NCBI GenBank assembly: GCA_963812795.1
Contig: CAWEWG010000002.1
Span: forward strand, 15,734-79,733
Length of the DNA: 64,000 bases
Reading direction: 5' to 3'
From: Hyphomicrobium_A sp963812795
Lineage (GTDB): Bacteria; Pseudomonadota; Alphaproteobacteria; Rhizobiales; Hyphomicrobiaceae
The notes beneath the pieces were generated by a model, which saw only the letters and a list, made by a program, of their open reading frames with translations, had not been told where the DNA came from and did no database searches. Within the stretch, counting starts at the first letter, position 1. The number at the start of each line of letters is the position of its first letter. A program made the translations under genes and the position numbers. Below, piece by piece: positions 1 through 7,896 of this stretch.

Positions 1-143
1 GCGTCGCCGATGCTCGTTGGACCGTGGTGGTACGGGGCGAGCGCTACGTCGAGTGCCGCGGCAATGTCCGGCACCGTATGCACGAGCGTGCCGTCGAGAT
101 CGAAGATAACGGTCGGCGTAATGGGAGCGTCGGGTAGTCGCAT
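1..143 (-). CDS. HAD-family phosphatase, phosphoglycolate phosphatase-like (N-terminal part only)
   Basis: The first 47 codons of a minus-strand gene that leaves the window at base 1. The start ATG at 143 follows a good Shine-Dalgarno sequence (AGGAG, six bases away). The visible protein carries HAD motif I, FDLDGTLV, whose first Asp is the phosphoryl acceptor and the second the general acid/base. It continues with a PDIAAAL helix typical of Gph-type phosphoglycolate phosphatases, which remove 2-phosphoglycolate. The position after TLV is His where Gph proteins usually have Asp. The substrate cannot be fixed from this fragment; other HAD phosphatases share these features. Confidence 0.8.
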   Translation of the reverse strand, partial: MRLPDAPITPTVIFDLDGTLVHTVPDIAAALDVALAPYHHGPTSIGD

Positions 144-381
144 TACTCACTCCTGGCGAAGTTCGGTTGGCGCGGCGCGGTTGCGGCCAGCACGGGCACG
201 CAAGATCTCGCGGGTGACGCTACGACGAATGCTACCGCAATAGCGTTCGTTCCACGACGGGGTACTCTCAGTAGCCACAATGACAAGTAAATGGAATTGT
301 GGTCGCGATGTCGACCGTGAGAAACGGTCGCGCGATTTGCTCAACTTGTGCTCATGCGCGCTAGCGAAAGCCGCGAGCACG

Positions 382-822
382 TTAGTTCGTCGAGCTGGTT
401 GCTCCGCGACGGGTCGCTGCGCCGCGTTTGTGCTTGGCCTTGATGTGCGGCGGCGCCGCGCGCTGCATGTGGGCGCTGCCCCAGGCCGCCAGGGGTCTCA
501 GCACTTGTTCCAGCGTTGCCGCATATTCGGTGAGAGCGTATTCGACGCGCGGCGGCACCTCGGCGTAGACGGTGCGACTGACGATCCCGTCGGCCTCCAG
601 CTCGCGCAGTTGCGTCGTCAGCATGTGCTGCGTGATGCCGGGAATGGCGCGCTTGAGCTCGTTGAAGCGGCGGATGCGCGGCCACAGATGCCAGAGGATC
701 AGCAGTTTCCACTTGCCGCCCAAGAGGCGCAGGGTGACCGCCATGGCTTCGGCGAGTTGGGGCGAGGTCTCACTGCATTCGCCATGATCGGCCCGCGGAT
801 GCCCATTGGTATGCTTTTTCAT
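382..822 (-). CDS. HxlR-family winged-helix transcriptional regulator
   Basis: A 146-residue protein whose core (about residues 25-115) is an HxlR winged helix: GGKWKLLILWHL, then FNELKRAIPGITQHMLTTQL as recognition helix region, then a wing rich in Val, Pro and Arg. A single Cys near residue 16 precedes the domain, the place where many HxlR proteins carry their redox or electrophile-sensing cysteine. The C-terminal tail is Lys/Arg rich. The gene is divergent from the flavoprotein starting at 907, with only 84 bases between them, so it probably controls that gene and itself. The effector is unknown. Confidence 0.9.
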   Translation of the reverse strand: MKKHTNGHPRADHGECSETSPQLAEAMAVTLRLLGGKWKLLILWHLWPRIRRFNELKRAIPGITQHMLTTQLRELEADGIVSRTVYAEVPPRVEYALTEYAATLEQVLRPLAAWGSAHMQRAAPPHIKAKHKRGAATRRGATSSTN

Positions 823-906
823 ACTAAGCCAGTTTCGAATGCCTACTTTTGTTTTTCATTCTAGAGCAATACGTCTCGTCCGCAATGAGTGGCAGGAGGT
901 GGCGGC

Positions 907-2079
907 ATGAGCGCAAAGCAGCGGATCGTTGTGGTTGGCGGCGGGGCGGCGGGACACAAGATCGCCTATGCGATGCAGGACGCCGCCGATGTCATCCTCG
1001 TCGACCCGAAGGACTATCTCGAAGTCCCGATGGCGGTGCCGCGGCTGATGGTGGCCCCCGGCTCGTTGCCCGCGCTCATTCCCTACCGGGAATTCCTGCC
1101 CAAGGCCGAGCTCGTTCAAGGATGGCTGAAGGAGGTCCGCGCGAACTCGATCGTCGTCGCGACCGGCGCACAGCCTGCGACGAGGGAGATACCGTACGAC
1201 TACCTCGTCCTCGCCACCGGCTCCAACTATGAGGGCGATCTTGTCAAACCGGTGAGCGGAAATATCGGCCAGCGGCTGCAGCACTTCCGCTCGGTGCGCA
1301 AACATCTGGAGGGGGCCGGCCGCGTTCTCATCGTCGGTGGCGGCGCAGTCGGCATCGAGCTGGCCGGCGAGATCACCGAGACGTTTCCAGGGAAGCGCGT
1401 GACTGTCGTCGAGGCGGGACCGCGCATTCTGCCGTTGACCTCCGAGAAGCCGCGCCGGTGGGCTGCCGAGTTTCTCGGCGGCCGCGGCGTCGAAATCATC
1501 ACCGGCGAGCGCATTGTCGAGCCCGCATCGACCCCGTCAGGAAATCTCGATGCGCGCGGGGGACAGGCCGTGACCGACAAAGGCAGCCGCATCGACTATG
1601 ACGTCGGCCTGTGGTGCGTCGGGTTGAAGCCGGACGCCTCGTACCTCAAGGCGCACTTTCCCGCAGCGGTCGATGAGCGTGGCTTGATCAAGGTCTCCAC
1701 GGACATGCGGATGACCGGACAGCCGCGCATGTTCGCGGTGGGCGACATCACCGACCTGCCCGACAAGGGCGCTTTGTGGGTGAAATACCATGCCCAGGCT
1801 GCGATCAAGAATCTGCAACGGCTGATCGTCGCGCCGGAGACGGCAAAGCTGGTGCACTACAAGCGTCCCATGCCGCGCACGACGATGCTCGTGACACTGG
1901 GGCGCCGCAATGGCGTGATGGACCTGCCGTTCGGCAAGTTCCGCACGGGCTGGCTGGCACGCAAGCTCAAGGCGGATCACATGCTCGTCCCCGGATATCG
2001 CAAGGGGATTGGCCTGGCGCCGCGACCGAAGTCCGGCGATGGCGCCGCACCGACCGAGACAAGTCGGCAAAACATCTAG
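907..2079 (+). CDS. NAD(P)/FAD-dependent oxidoreductase, FSP1/AIFM2-like (type II NADH dehydrogenase superfamily)
   Basis: A 390-residue flavoprotein with an N-terminal FAD Rossmann motif (VVVGGGAAG), a second NAD(P)-binding Rossmann motif in the middle (VLIVGGGAVGIELAGEI) and a late FAD-contact motif (FAVGDITDLPDKG). The arrangement fits the pyridine-nucleotide-disulfide/NDH-2 superfamily and the length fits FSP1-like quinone reductases. ATG 907 is preferred over an upstream GTG at 889 because AGGAGG lies eight bases before it. No membrane segment is obvious. It is divergent from an HxlR regulator, which suggests an inducible redox or quinone-stress enzyme; the electron acceptor is an inference. 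Confidence 0.85.
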   Translation: MSAKQRIVVVGGGAAGHKIAYAMQDAADVILVDPKDYLEVPMAVPRLMVAPGSLPALIPYREFLPKAELVQGWLKEVRANSIVVATGAQPATREIPYDYLVLATGSNYEGDLVKPVSGNIGQRLQHFRSVRKHLEGAGRVLIVGGGAVGIELAGEITETFPGKRVTVVEAGPRILPLTSEKPRRWAAEFLGGRGVEIITGERIVEPASTPSGNLDARGGQAVTDKGSRIDYDVGLWCVGLKPDASYLKAHFPAAVDERGLIKVSTDMRMTGQPRMFAVGDITDLPDKGALWVKYHAQAAIKNLQRLIVAPETAKLVHYKRPMPRTTMLVTLGRRNGVMDLPFGKFRTGWLARKLKADHMLVPGYRKGIGLAPRPKSGDGAAPTETSRQNI

Positions 2080-2089
2080 AGAGCGACCG

Positions 2090-3208
2090 ATGCCGTATCG
2101 CGCGCTTATCGGCACTTTGCTCGCGCTCTCCATGGCAGGCGCGGCGCTGGCGCAGGCGCCGGACGCCGACAGTCAAGGCGCGCGTTCGGGGCAATGGCCG
2201 TCAGCCGACAGCCGACACGGATGTTGGAGCTCTCCGCCTTCTCGCACAGTCGAAGAAGCGCTGAAGGTCGCCGCCAATCCGACGGTCTCGGAACGGTGGC
2301 GGCGGGCAGCCCACGTCGGTGCGGAGCGCGACGTGCTGCTCCTGTCCGGCGGCGCGCTGAAGGCGGCCTATGCGGCGGGCCTCATCGTGGGGTGGGGCGA
2401 AACCGGCAACCGACCGCGGTTTACCGCCGTCACCGCCGTCGGCATGAGCGCCCTGCTGGCGCCCTTTGCATTCATCGGGCCGGCCGGCGATCGGATCATC
2501 GCCGACATCTTCAACTGCCCCGCGGACAACCTGCGTGGAATGGCCGAGCGTGCCGTGTCGTATCTCGATGACGGAGTGCTCGAAGCCATCGCGCGCGAGC
2601 ACGCCGCCGGACGGCAACTGCTTGTCGCCCTCACCGGATCGCCCGCTCGCGCCGAAGCCGTCTGGGATATCGGCCGCGTTGCGGCCAGCCGTCACCCGAA
2701 ATCCGGCGCCCTGATAAGGCAGGTTCTCCTTGCTGCCGTCGATGAGCACGTTTTTGTCGACCCACGGGATGCTCCGATCAGGGCGGGCGAAGTCGTGCCG
2801 CGCAATTTCACTTTTCGCACCCTGGGCGCTGGAGCGCAGTTCCTGTTTCCGTCCGAGGTCGCGCAGATCTCGGGCAGCGATGCGCGCTACTTTGTGATCC
2901 ACAACGCCGGCGTCTTCCCCGATGAGAGCGCCGACTACATACAGGCGCGCACAAGCCGGGATGATCTCCACGCGGACGCGCAGGTGATCGTGCCGGCCTA
3001 CGACATTGTGCGGCATGCGCTTGCCTTAAATGCGCGCCTGCGGTTCGCCTCGATCAAGCTGGGATTGGGCCTGACGCCGCAGGCTCCGTTCGACATGGCC
3101 TACGTCAGGGCTCTGTTCATGCACGCCTACCGCCAAGGCCGCATGGGCAAGGAATGGACGTCGACGTTCCCCGGGCTGCCCAATGTCGTGGCCAAGTCCC
3201 GATCTTGA
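2090..3208 (+). CDS. Patatin-like secreted protein with altered catalytic motifs
   Basis: A 372-residue protein starting ten bases after the preceding stop, probably cotranscribed with it. Residues 1-22 form a clear signal peptide ending ALA-Q. From about residue 82 the sequence has the patatin order: an oxyanion-loop-like VLLLSGGALKAAYAAGL, then the nucleophile elbow region VTAVGMSALLAP with Ser near 120. Patatins normally have GxSxG and a later DG(G/A) with the catalytic Asp; here the elbow is GMSAL and the later motif reads HNAGVF, with Asn in place of Asp. It is therefore either a divergent or a non-catalytic member. It ends at a shared terminator with the next gene. Confidence 0.7.
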   Translation: MPYRALIGTLLALSMAGAALAQAPDADSQGARSGQWPSADSRHGCWSSPPSRTVEEALKVAANPTVSERWRRAAHVGAERDVLLLSGGALKAAYAAGLIVGWGETGNRPRFTAVTAVGMSALLAPFAFIGPAGDRIIADIFNCPADNLRGMAERAVSYLDDGVLEAIAREHAAGRQLLVALTGSPARAEAVWDIGRVAASRHPKSGALIRQVLLAAVDEHVFVDPRDAPIRAGEVVPRNFTFRTLGAGAQFLFPSEVAQISGSDARYFVIHNAGVFPDESADYIQARTSRDDLHADAQVIVPAYDIVRHALALNARLRFASIKLGLGLTPQAPFDMAYVRALFMHAYRQGRMGKEWTSTFPGLPNVVAKSRS

Positions 3209-3248
3209 CGTAGTGGGTTCGGCCACCTGCGAGCACCACTACATGCAA

Positions 3249-3279
3249 AACGGCGCCCGTGGTGGTGACGGGCGCCGTT
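3249..3279. terminator. Bidirectional hairpin terminator between convergent genes
   Basis: Perfect 12-bp stem, AACGGCGCCCGT and ACGGGCGCCGTT, with a seven-base loop, between the patatin-like gene (+) and the PepSY-like gene (-). A run of A on the left and TTA on the right fit use in both directions. Confidence 0.8.
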
Positions 3280-3302
3280 ACATTCGTGGCGTCGGGGCGA
3301 GC

Positions 3303-3587
3303 CTACTTCGTGACGCCGCCCTTCACATCGACGGCGACGTTGCGCTGCTGGCCGTCCTTGGTGGCTGTGCCGTGCCATACGCCGTTCTCGTCCTTGGTCA
3401 GCCCGGACACGTCGGCGTAGCCGAGACGCAGAAGATGCGTACGGGCCTGCTTCTCGGTGAAGAGATTGCCTTTTGCCGCCGTGCCGGTCTCAGCCGCCGC
3501 GCCAGCGTTCGTTGCCGGCGTCTCAGCCAGCGCGGGAAGGGCGAGGCATGCTGCGAGGGCAGCCGTGATGGCGATCGTACGGGTCAT
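3303..3587 (-). CDS. Small secreted PepSY-like protein
   Basis: A 94-residue protein with a signal peptide (residues 1-20, ending ALAE) followed by an Ala/Thr linker and one compact domain. That domain holds the motif order of PepSY-type modules: a helix EKQARTHLLRLGYADV, then GLTKDENGVWHGTATKDG and a final strand VAVDVKGGV. ATG 3587 is chosen because AAGGAG lies upstream and the signal peptide starts there; upstream in-frame starts lack both. Such single-domain periplasmic proteins are thought to bind or inhibit other proteins, but the role here is unknown. Confidence 0.75.
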   Translation of the reverse strand: MTRTIAITAALAACLALPALAETPATNAGAAAETGTAAKGNLFTEKQARTHLLRLGYADVSGLTKDENGVWHGTATKDGQQRNVAVDVKGGVTK

Positions 3588-3670
3588 GTTCTTTTTTCTC
3601 CTTGGGGACGTAGCTGGGGGTGTAGGTAGCGCGCGCGAATGCCGATCGGCGGACGCGCAAATATCATAAG

Positions 3671-3693
3671 CGGGCGGCGGCGACCGCCGCCCG
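3671..3693 (-). terminator. GC-rich hairpin downstream of pqqA
   Basis: Perfect inverted repeat cgggcggcgg-cga-ccgccgcccg, 20 bases beyond the pqqA stop on the minus strand and upstream of the PepSY-like gene. There is no strong U tract, so it may be a weak terminator or an attenuator that sets the level of the distal gene. Confidence 0.6.
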
Positions 3694-3713
3694 CGTGACG
3701 ATGTCAAAAGCAG

Positions 3714-3803
3714 TTAGATGATGTCGATCTCGGCCGGCATATAGCTCGTGACCTCGAGGCCGACTTCCTGCTCGCGAACCTGTGGTTTGCTCCAAGTGCG
3801 CAT
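3714..3803 (-). CDS. pqqA: PQQ precursor peptide PqqA (orphan copy)
   Basis: A 29-residue peptide starting at ATG 3803 with GGAGG about six bases upstream. It begins MRTWSKPQV and carries the PqqA core EVTSYMPAEID, in which the Glu (residue 17) and Tyr (residue 21) are the pair cross-linked by the radical SAM enzyme PqqE to build pyrroloquinoline quinone. The E-x-x-x-Y spacing and the W-x-K-P start fit the family well. No pqqB, C, D or E gene lies in the window, so this is an isolated copy whose processing enzymes must be elsewhere. PQQ is the cofactor of methanol dehydrogenases, in line with the methylotrophy genes at 56-61 kb. Confidence 0.93.
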   Translation of the reverse strand: MRTWSKPQVREQEVGLEVTSYMPAEIDII

Positions 3804-3943
3804 GGTGTTCCTCCATTTGAGATGGCTCGGCGACGATGCGCCGAACCCTGCCGGAGATGTGGTGATGCGCGCGAACACGAACCAATCACGTTCGTGTTGA
3901 AATCCGCGACCCGTTCACGGACACGTGTGCCGCGCCTCGGAAC

Positions 3944-4150
3944 TCAGGATGACTGGCGATGCGCCACTGGCAGGATTAGGGGCGTCGGGGCCGCGGCGTT
4001 CGTTGTCTCGGGGCGCGCATAAGTATCGGCCGCCGCCCGCTCGGCGTGCCACAGACGCATGAGCGTCAACTGGATGTTGGAGGGCAGGTCGGCCCAGACT
4101 TTCCTAAAGCCGACCGGCGCATCTGAAACGTCCGCGGAGGTCATTTCCAT
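3944..4150 (-). CDS. Possible small protein of unknown function
   Basis: An open frame of 68 codons in an otherwise empty stretch between pqqA and the next gene. The middle part (WADLPSNIQLTLMRLWHAE) could form an amphipathic helix; the last third is Ala/Pro/Thr rich. No convincing ribosome-binding site precedes the ATG at 4150 or the second ATG at 4144, and I recognise no family. It may be a non-coding frame; the stretch 3804-4226 otherwise shows nothing. Confidence 0.3.
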   Translation of the reverse strand: MEMTSADVSDAPVGFRKVWADLPSNIQLTLMRLWHAERAAADTYARPETTNAAAPTPLILPVAHRQSS

Positions 4151-4226
4151 GCCGCGCGAACGCCGAACGCAGGCAATCGTTCCCCGCGGTCGTCTGAGAA
4201 GATTGGTTAAGCGAACGGCAGAGAGA

Positions 4227-4514
4227 TCAGCCCGCCATCTTCGTCTTCAGGTAGCCGATCACGAGGGCAGTAAGACCGCCCGAGATACCGCCCGTCGCAA
4301 AGGCAGAAATGATCGTGCCGATGTCGAGCCCGGACGCCGCGGCAGTGCCGCCAAGGCCCAGCACGGCATTGAGGATCTGGCCGCCGACGCCGCCGCCGAG
4401 TGCTCCGGCGATGGTGTTGCCCAGAGTGCCGAGGCCCGTGTCTTTTGCGGAGTTGGCGGCGTTGCCGCCGACCGCGCCGCTGATGAGCTGGATAATCAGT
4501 GAGGTGATGTCCAT
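4227..4514 (-). CDS. Small glycine-rich hydrophobic protein
   Basis: A 95-residue protein with AAGG seven bases before its ATG. It begins MDITSLIIQLISGAVGGNAA and then has Gly/Ala/Leu-rich stretches (LGNTIAGALGGGVGGQIL, GGISGGLTALVIGYL) that resemble glycine-zipper membrane proteins. Short proteins with this start are, as far as I recall, widespread in Hyphomicrobiales genomes as uncharacterised proteins. It probably sits in or at the inner membrane; function unknown. The 277 bases between it and the next gene hold no other feature I can support. Confidence 0.75.
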   Translation of the reverse strand: MDITSLIIQLISGAVGGNAANSAKDTGLGTLGNTIAGALGGGVGGQILNAVLGLGGTAAASGLDIGTIISAFATGGISGGLTALVIGYLKTKMAG

Positions 4515-4791
4515 CGGATTACCTTCCCGGCCGCTGTCGCTGTTCGACCGCTGAAATCTATCACGGCAGCCGCCCGATGGCGCGGCTGTTGCGCACCGGA
4601 TGCCAACCGTATGGTGGAAATCATTGGTCGCGACTTAAGGCACGGGCGCCAAATAAAGCATTCCGCATTTGCTAGAATTGAACGGCATCGGGCCCTGGTA
4701 CCGCGTGCTTGAAGGCGGCACGGGAGCGAAGGGGAACGCATCGCTTCGCCCGCGCTTGCCGCCGTCTCGGCTGCCCGCTAGGACTTGTCCG

Positions 4792-5469
4792 ATGAACGGG
4801 ACGGGGAACAGACACTTAGCTCTGGGGGCGCTGCTCGCAATTGGCGTTGTGGCCGGTGTGAGCGGCGGCGCCCTGGGGCAGGCTTCGCCGCCGGCGGCAC
4901 CCGGTCACTCGTGGGATCCGGTCGCGCCGGCTGCCCCTGCAACTCCAGCCGCACCGGCGACGCCCGCTGCCGCCGCCAGGCGTGATCAGCCGTTGCCGAA
5001 GGAGCCGGGCGCGGCGCCACCTCCATCGCCGCCGGCGGTCGCTCCGTTCGCGCCGCCTGATCTCGTCGCTCCGGCCAAGCCGGCGACAGGCGGGCCGGTG
5101 TGCGCCAAGGCGGATTTCGAGGCGGTGGTCGACGACGCGGCGGGAGCGTTGCGCGATCTCAACCTGCAGAACAAGCCAGCCTTCCAGGAGAAGCTGCGCC
5201 AGTTGAAGGACAAGCGCGGCTGGAGCCACGACGCCTTCCTGAAGGAGGCGGCGCCCTTCGTGCGGGACGACAAGATCGCCGTCTACGACCAGGAATCGGA
5301 GCGGCTGCTGACCGACATCTCGACGCTGGGGCAGGAGGGCGCCGACGCGCCGACGCCCGATTGCGCGCTGCTCGCCGACTTGAAGACGCGCATGAAGACG
5401 CTGGTCGATACGCAGACGGCGAAGTGGACCTACATGTTCTCCAAGCTCGACGCCGCCCTGGCGCAGTAA
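4792..5469 (+). CDS. Secreted Pro/Ala-rich protein with helical C-terminal domain
   Basis: A 225-residue protein. Residues 1-30 form a signal peptide (hydrophobic core LALGALLAIGVVAGV). Residues 30-95 are a low-complexity Pro/Ala linker, suggesting a spacer across the periplasm or wall. The C-terminal 125 residues look helical and contain one Cys near each end (VCAKADFEAVVDDAA and PDCALLADLKTRM), which could pair. ATG 4792 is taken as start because the signal peptide begins there. I recognise no family. Confidence 0.7.
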   Translation: MNGTGNRHLALGALLAIGVVAGVSGGALGQASPPAAPGHSWDPVAPAAPATPAAPATPAAAARRDQPLPKEPGAAPPPSPPAVAPFAPPDLVAPAKPATGGPVCAKADFEAVVDDAAGALRDLNLQNKPAFQEKLRQLKDKRGWSHDAFLKEAAPFVRDDKIAVYDQESERLLTDISTLGQEGADAPTPDCALLADLKTRMKTLVDTQTAKWTYMFSKLDAALAQ

Positions 5470-5506
5470 GCGCGTCCCAACCCGACGATAGTTGGTTGTG
5501 GCGGGA

Positions 5507-6250
5507 CTACTTCCTTACCCAGCCGTTGGGGCCGAGCTGCTCCTGCGGCTGGAAGCGCATCTTGTAGTTCATCTTGCGCGAGCCGTTGATCCAATAGCCG
5601 AGATAGAGATACGGCAGCCCGAGCTTGCGCGCGTATTCGACGTGCTCGAGGATCATGAAGGTGCCGAGCGACATCTGATCGGCGGTCGGGTCGTAGAAGC
5701 TGTAGACCATCGAGATGCCGTCGGAGAGCAGGTCGCACAGCGCCACGGCTTTCAGCGGCCAGTTGTCCGGATTGGAATCGAGCGCGTTCTCCGGCTTCTC
5801 GCGGTACTCGGTGACGAAGGTGTTGATGACGCTGTCCTCGACCATCATGGCGTAGTCGAGCACGGTCATGTCGGCCATGCCGCCGTCGGAATGGCGCGCA
5901 TCGATGTAGCGGCGGAAGAGGGCAAACTGCTCCGACGTCGGCTCAGGCGGCACGCGACGCGCTTCCAGGCACTTCGCCTGATCCAGGGCGCGGCGCATGC
6001 TCTTGCCGATGGCGAATTCGTCGATGATGACGCGCACCGATACGCACGCCTGGCAGCCCTCGCAGTAGGGCATGTAGGCGATGTTCTGGCTGCGACGGAA
6101 ACCGCCGCGCAGCAGATTGTCGATGAGGCCCGAAGGCTTCTCGTGCGTCAGGTGGGTGAAGAGTTTGCGCTCCTGACGGCCGGGCAGATAGGGGCATGGC
6201 TGGGGAGCGGTGACGTAGAACTCCGGAAAGTGCTTTTGCTGCTCCGTCAT
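5507..6250 (-). CDS. bpt: Aspartate/glutamate leucyltransferase (bacterial protein transferase)
   Basis: A 247-residue Bpt enzyme, the normal family length. It transfers leucine from Leu-tRNA to proteins with N-terminal Asp or Glu, marking them for ClpS/ClpAP degradation by the N-degron pathway. The N-terminal ATE domain shows CPYLPGRQERKLFTHL and the cysteine cluster YCEGCQACVSVR. The C-terminal GNAT-like domain contains FYDPTADQMSLGTFMILEH and LYLGYWINGSRKMNYK, diagnostic of the family. ATG 6250 gives the usual MTEQxxxFPEFY start. It lies downstream of rimK on the same strand, 176 bases apart. Confidence 0.95.
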   Translation of the reverse strand: MTEQQKHFPEFYVTAPQPCPYLPGRQERKLFTHLTHEKPSGLIDNLLRGGFRRSQNIAYMPYCEGCQACVSVRVIIDEFAIGKSMRRALDQAKCLEARRVPPEPTSEQFALFRRYIDARHSDGGMADMTVLDYAMMVEDSVINTFVTEYREKPENALDSNPDNWPLKAVALCDLLSDGISMVYSFYDPTADQMSLGTFMILEHVEYARKLGLPYLYLGYWINGSRKMNYKMRFQPQEQLGPNGWVRK

Positions 6251-6426
6251 TCGCCGAAGTCCCTCGTGCTGGCTGTGGGGCGCGAAGACGCCGTCCGACC
6301 GCATGCCGCTGCTAGATGATATGTGAGGCGACAGGGCGCGATCAAGACGCCATTTGCAGTTCTAAACCCTGTCACTTCAAAGCCCTAACGATCTGTATTG
6401 CGGCCTAAATAAGGGGCTTCGGCAAC

Positions 6427-7332
6427 TCAGCCTACACCTTTGGTTTCCGTCTTTCCGTACGAGGCGTTCTGCTCGAGGAAATCGATGATGCGGCTGGCGA
6501 TGTCGATGCCGCTGGCCCCCTCGATGCCTTCCAGGCCGGGGGAGGAATTGACCTCCATGATCAACGGACCGTGGCTCGAGCGCACCATGTCGACGCCGCT
6601 GACGTTGAGGCCGAGAGCCGTGGCGGCGCGCGAGGCGATCTGCCGCTCCTCGTTGGTGAGCTCGACTTTCACCGCGGTGCCGCCGCGATGCAGGTTGGCG
6701 CGGAACTCGCCCGGGCGGCCGATGCGCTTGGTCGCGGCCACGACCTCGCCGCCGACGACGAGGGCGCGGATGTCCGATCCGTTCGCCTCGCGGATGAACT
6801 CCTGCACCATGATGTTGACGTTGGCGGCGCTGAACGCTTCGATGATCGACTTTGCCGACCCTTCCGTCTCGGCGAGGATCACGCCCATGCCCTGCGTACC
6901 CTCGAGCAGCTTGATGACGACGGGCACGCCGCCGACCTCCTTGATGACGTCCTCGGCCTTGCGCGGCCCGTGCGCGAAAGCGGTGACGGGCAGGCCGATG
7001 CCCTCGCGGGCGAGGAGCTGCAGCGCCCGCAGCTTGTCGCGCGAGCGGCCGATGGCGACGCTCTCGTTCAGCGGGTAGACGCCCTGCATCTCGAACTGGC
7101 GCAGCACGGCAAGCCCGTAGTGCGTGATGGAGGCGCCGATGCGCGGGATGACGGCGTCGTAGATCGGCAGGCGGCGCCCGTTGTAGCGCAGCACCGGCTG
7201 GTTGGACGTGATGTTCATGTGGACGTGGAGCGTGTTCACCACGTCGATGGTATGGCCGCGCGCGCGCGCCGCCTCGCACAGGCGCACGTGCGAGTACAGT
7301 TGCGGATTGCGGGCGAGCATCACGAAGCGCAT
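6427..7332 (-). CDS. rimK: RimK-family ATP-grasp ligase (ribosomal protein S6 glutamate ligase)
   Basis: A 301-residue ATP-grasp enzyme that adds glutamate residues to the C-terminus of ribosomal protein S6. It has the RimK N-terminal pre-ATP-grasp start MRFVMLARNPQLYSHVRL, the ATP-binding loop LEGTQGMGVILAE, and the Mg-binding end of the fold LIMEVNSSPGLEGIEGA. Length and motifs match the family. The start codon lies only nine bases from a large palindromic element; the end of that element contributes to the AGGGG ribosome-binding site. No rimB or rimA-like partner is nearby. Confidence 0.92.
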   Translation of the reverse strand: MRFVMLARNPQLYSHVRLCEAARARGHTIDVVNTLHVHMNITSNQPVLRYNGRRLPIYDAVIPRIGASITHYGLAVLRQFEMQGVYPLNESVAIGRSRDKLRALQLLAREGIGLPVTAFAHGPRKAEDVIKEVGGVPVVIKLLEGTQGMGVILAETEGSAKSIIEAFSAANVNIMVQEFIREANGSDIRALVVGGEVVAATKRIGRPGEFRANLHRGGTAVKVELTNEERQIASRAATALGLNVSGVDMVRSSHGPLIMEVNSSPGLEGIEGASGIDIASRIIDFLEQNASYGKTETKGVG

Positions 7333-7341
7333 CGCGCACCC

Positions 7342-7418
7342 CTAGTGTCCCGATTCCGAAGTTCGCCAGTGCTCGCTGCCGGGGTAGGAGCGAACTTCGG
7401 AATCATAAGGGACACTAG
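7342..7418. repeat. Palindromic element 1 (CTAGTGT-bounded hairpin)
   Basis: A 77-base inverted repeat with arms of 24 and 28 bases: CTAGTGTCCC plus GATTCCGAAGTTCG on the left, and the complement on the right with four extra bases (TTAT bulge). The central loop is about 25 bases. It ends in ACACTAG. It lies immediately upstream of rimK and next to a second element of the same design. Confidence 0.85.
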
Positions 7419-7431
7419 TCTCATAGGCTTG

Positions 7432-7507
7432 CTAGTGTGATTTAGATCGCGAAATTCGCACGACACCTCGCCGCGGATGATAGCGAATTTCGCGATCATC
7501 ACACTAG
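7432..7507. repeat. Palindromic element 2 (CTAGTGT-bounded hairpin)
   Basis: A 76-base inverted repeat of the same plan as its neighbour: left arm CTAGTGTGATTTAG then ATCGCGAAATTCGC, right arm GCGAATTTCGCGAT then CATCACACTAG, with a three-base bulge and a central loop of about 23 bases. The two elements share the outer CTAGTGT and the inner TTCG but differ between these points, with each change compensated in the opposite arm. The rest of 7333-7635 holds no gene that I can support. Confidence 0.85.
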
Positions 7508-7635
7508 AGAACAATCCCCTAACCGGCGATGAAACACGACGCGGAAAGAGGCCGCGTAGGGCATCAGGGCCAATTGAGAGAAAAGTGAGGCTCCAGAGTG
7601 CGCCGCTTTAGCCGCCGAGGTCCAGTGCTGGCGGC

Positions 7636-7896
7636 CTAAATGCGGATCGCGGCTTCGACTATTGCCGGACGTGGTGTGGAGGAGTAGGCGGGATCGCTCT
7701 GCGCCGGGGCGGAGAACGCGGGCTGCGCGTTCTCCTCGTCGATCGAGGCATACAGCAGCGTCGCTGCGGTCGCGATGGTAACGAACAGGATGACGATGCC
7801 GAGCAGCGTCCGCTTCAGCGCCCATTGAAGGGTCGGCGTCTGCAGCGCCACAACGTTCGTACCCTCAACGCTGGCAGGCGTCGTGGTCGTCGACAT
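7636..7896 (-). CDS. Small single-pass membrane protein of unknown function
   Basis: An 86-residue protein. After a Thr-rich start (MSTTTTPASVEG) there is one membrane segment at about residues 30-50 (LLGIVILFVTIATAATLLYA), then an acidic and Pro/Ser-rich tail that probably faces the periplasm. ATG 7896 is taken since the residues before it look non-coding. The 213 bases upstream, towards the end of the acyl-CoA synthetase gene, hold nothing that I can identify. Function unknown. Confidence 0.6.
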   Translation of the reverse strand: MSTTTTPASVEGTNVVALQTPTLQWALKRTLLGIVILFVTIATAATLLYASIDEENAQPAFSAPAQSDPAYSSTPRPAIVEAAIRI

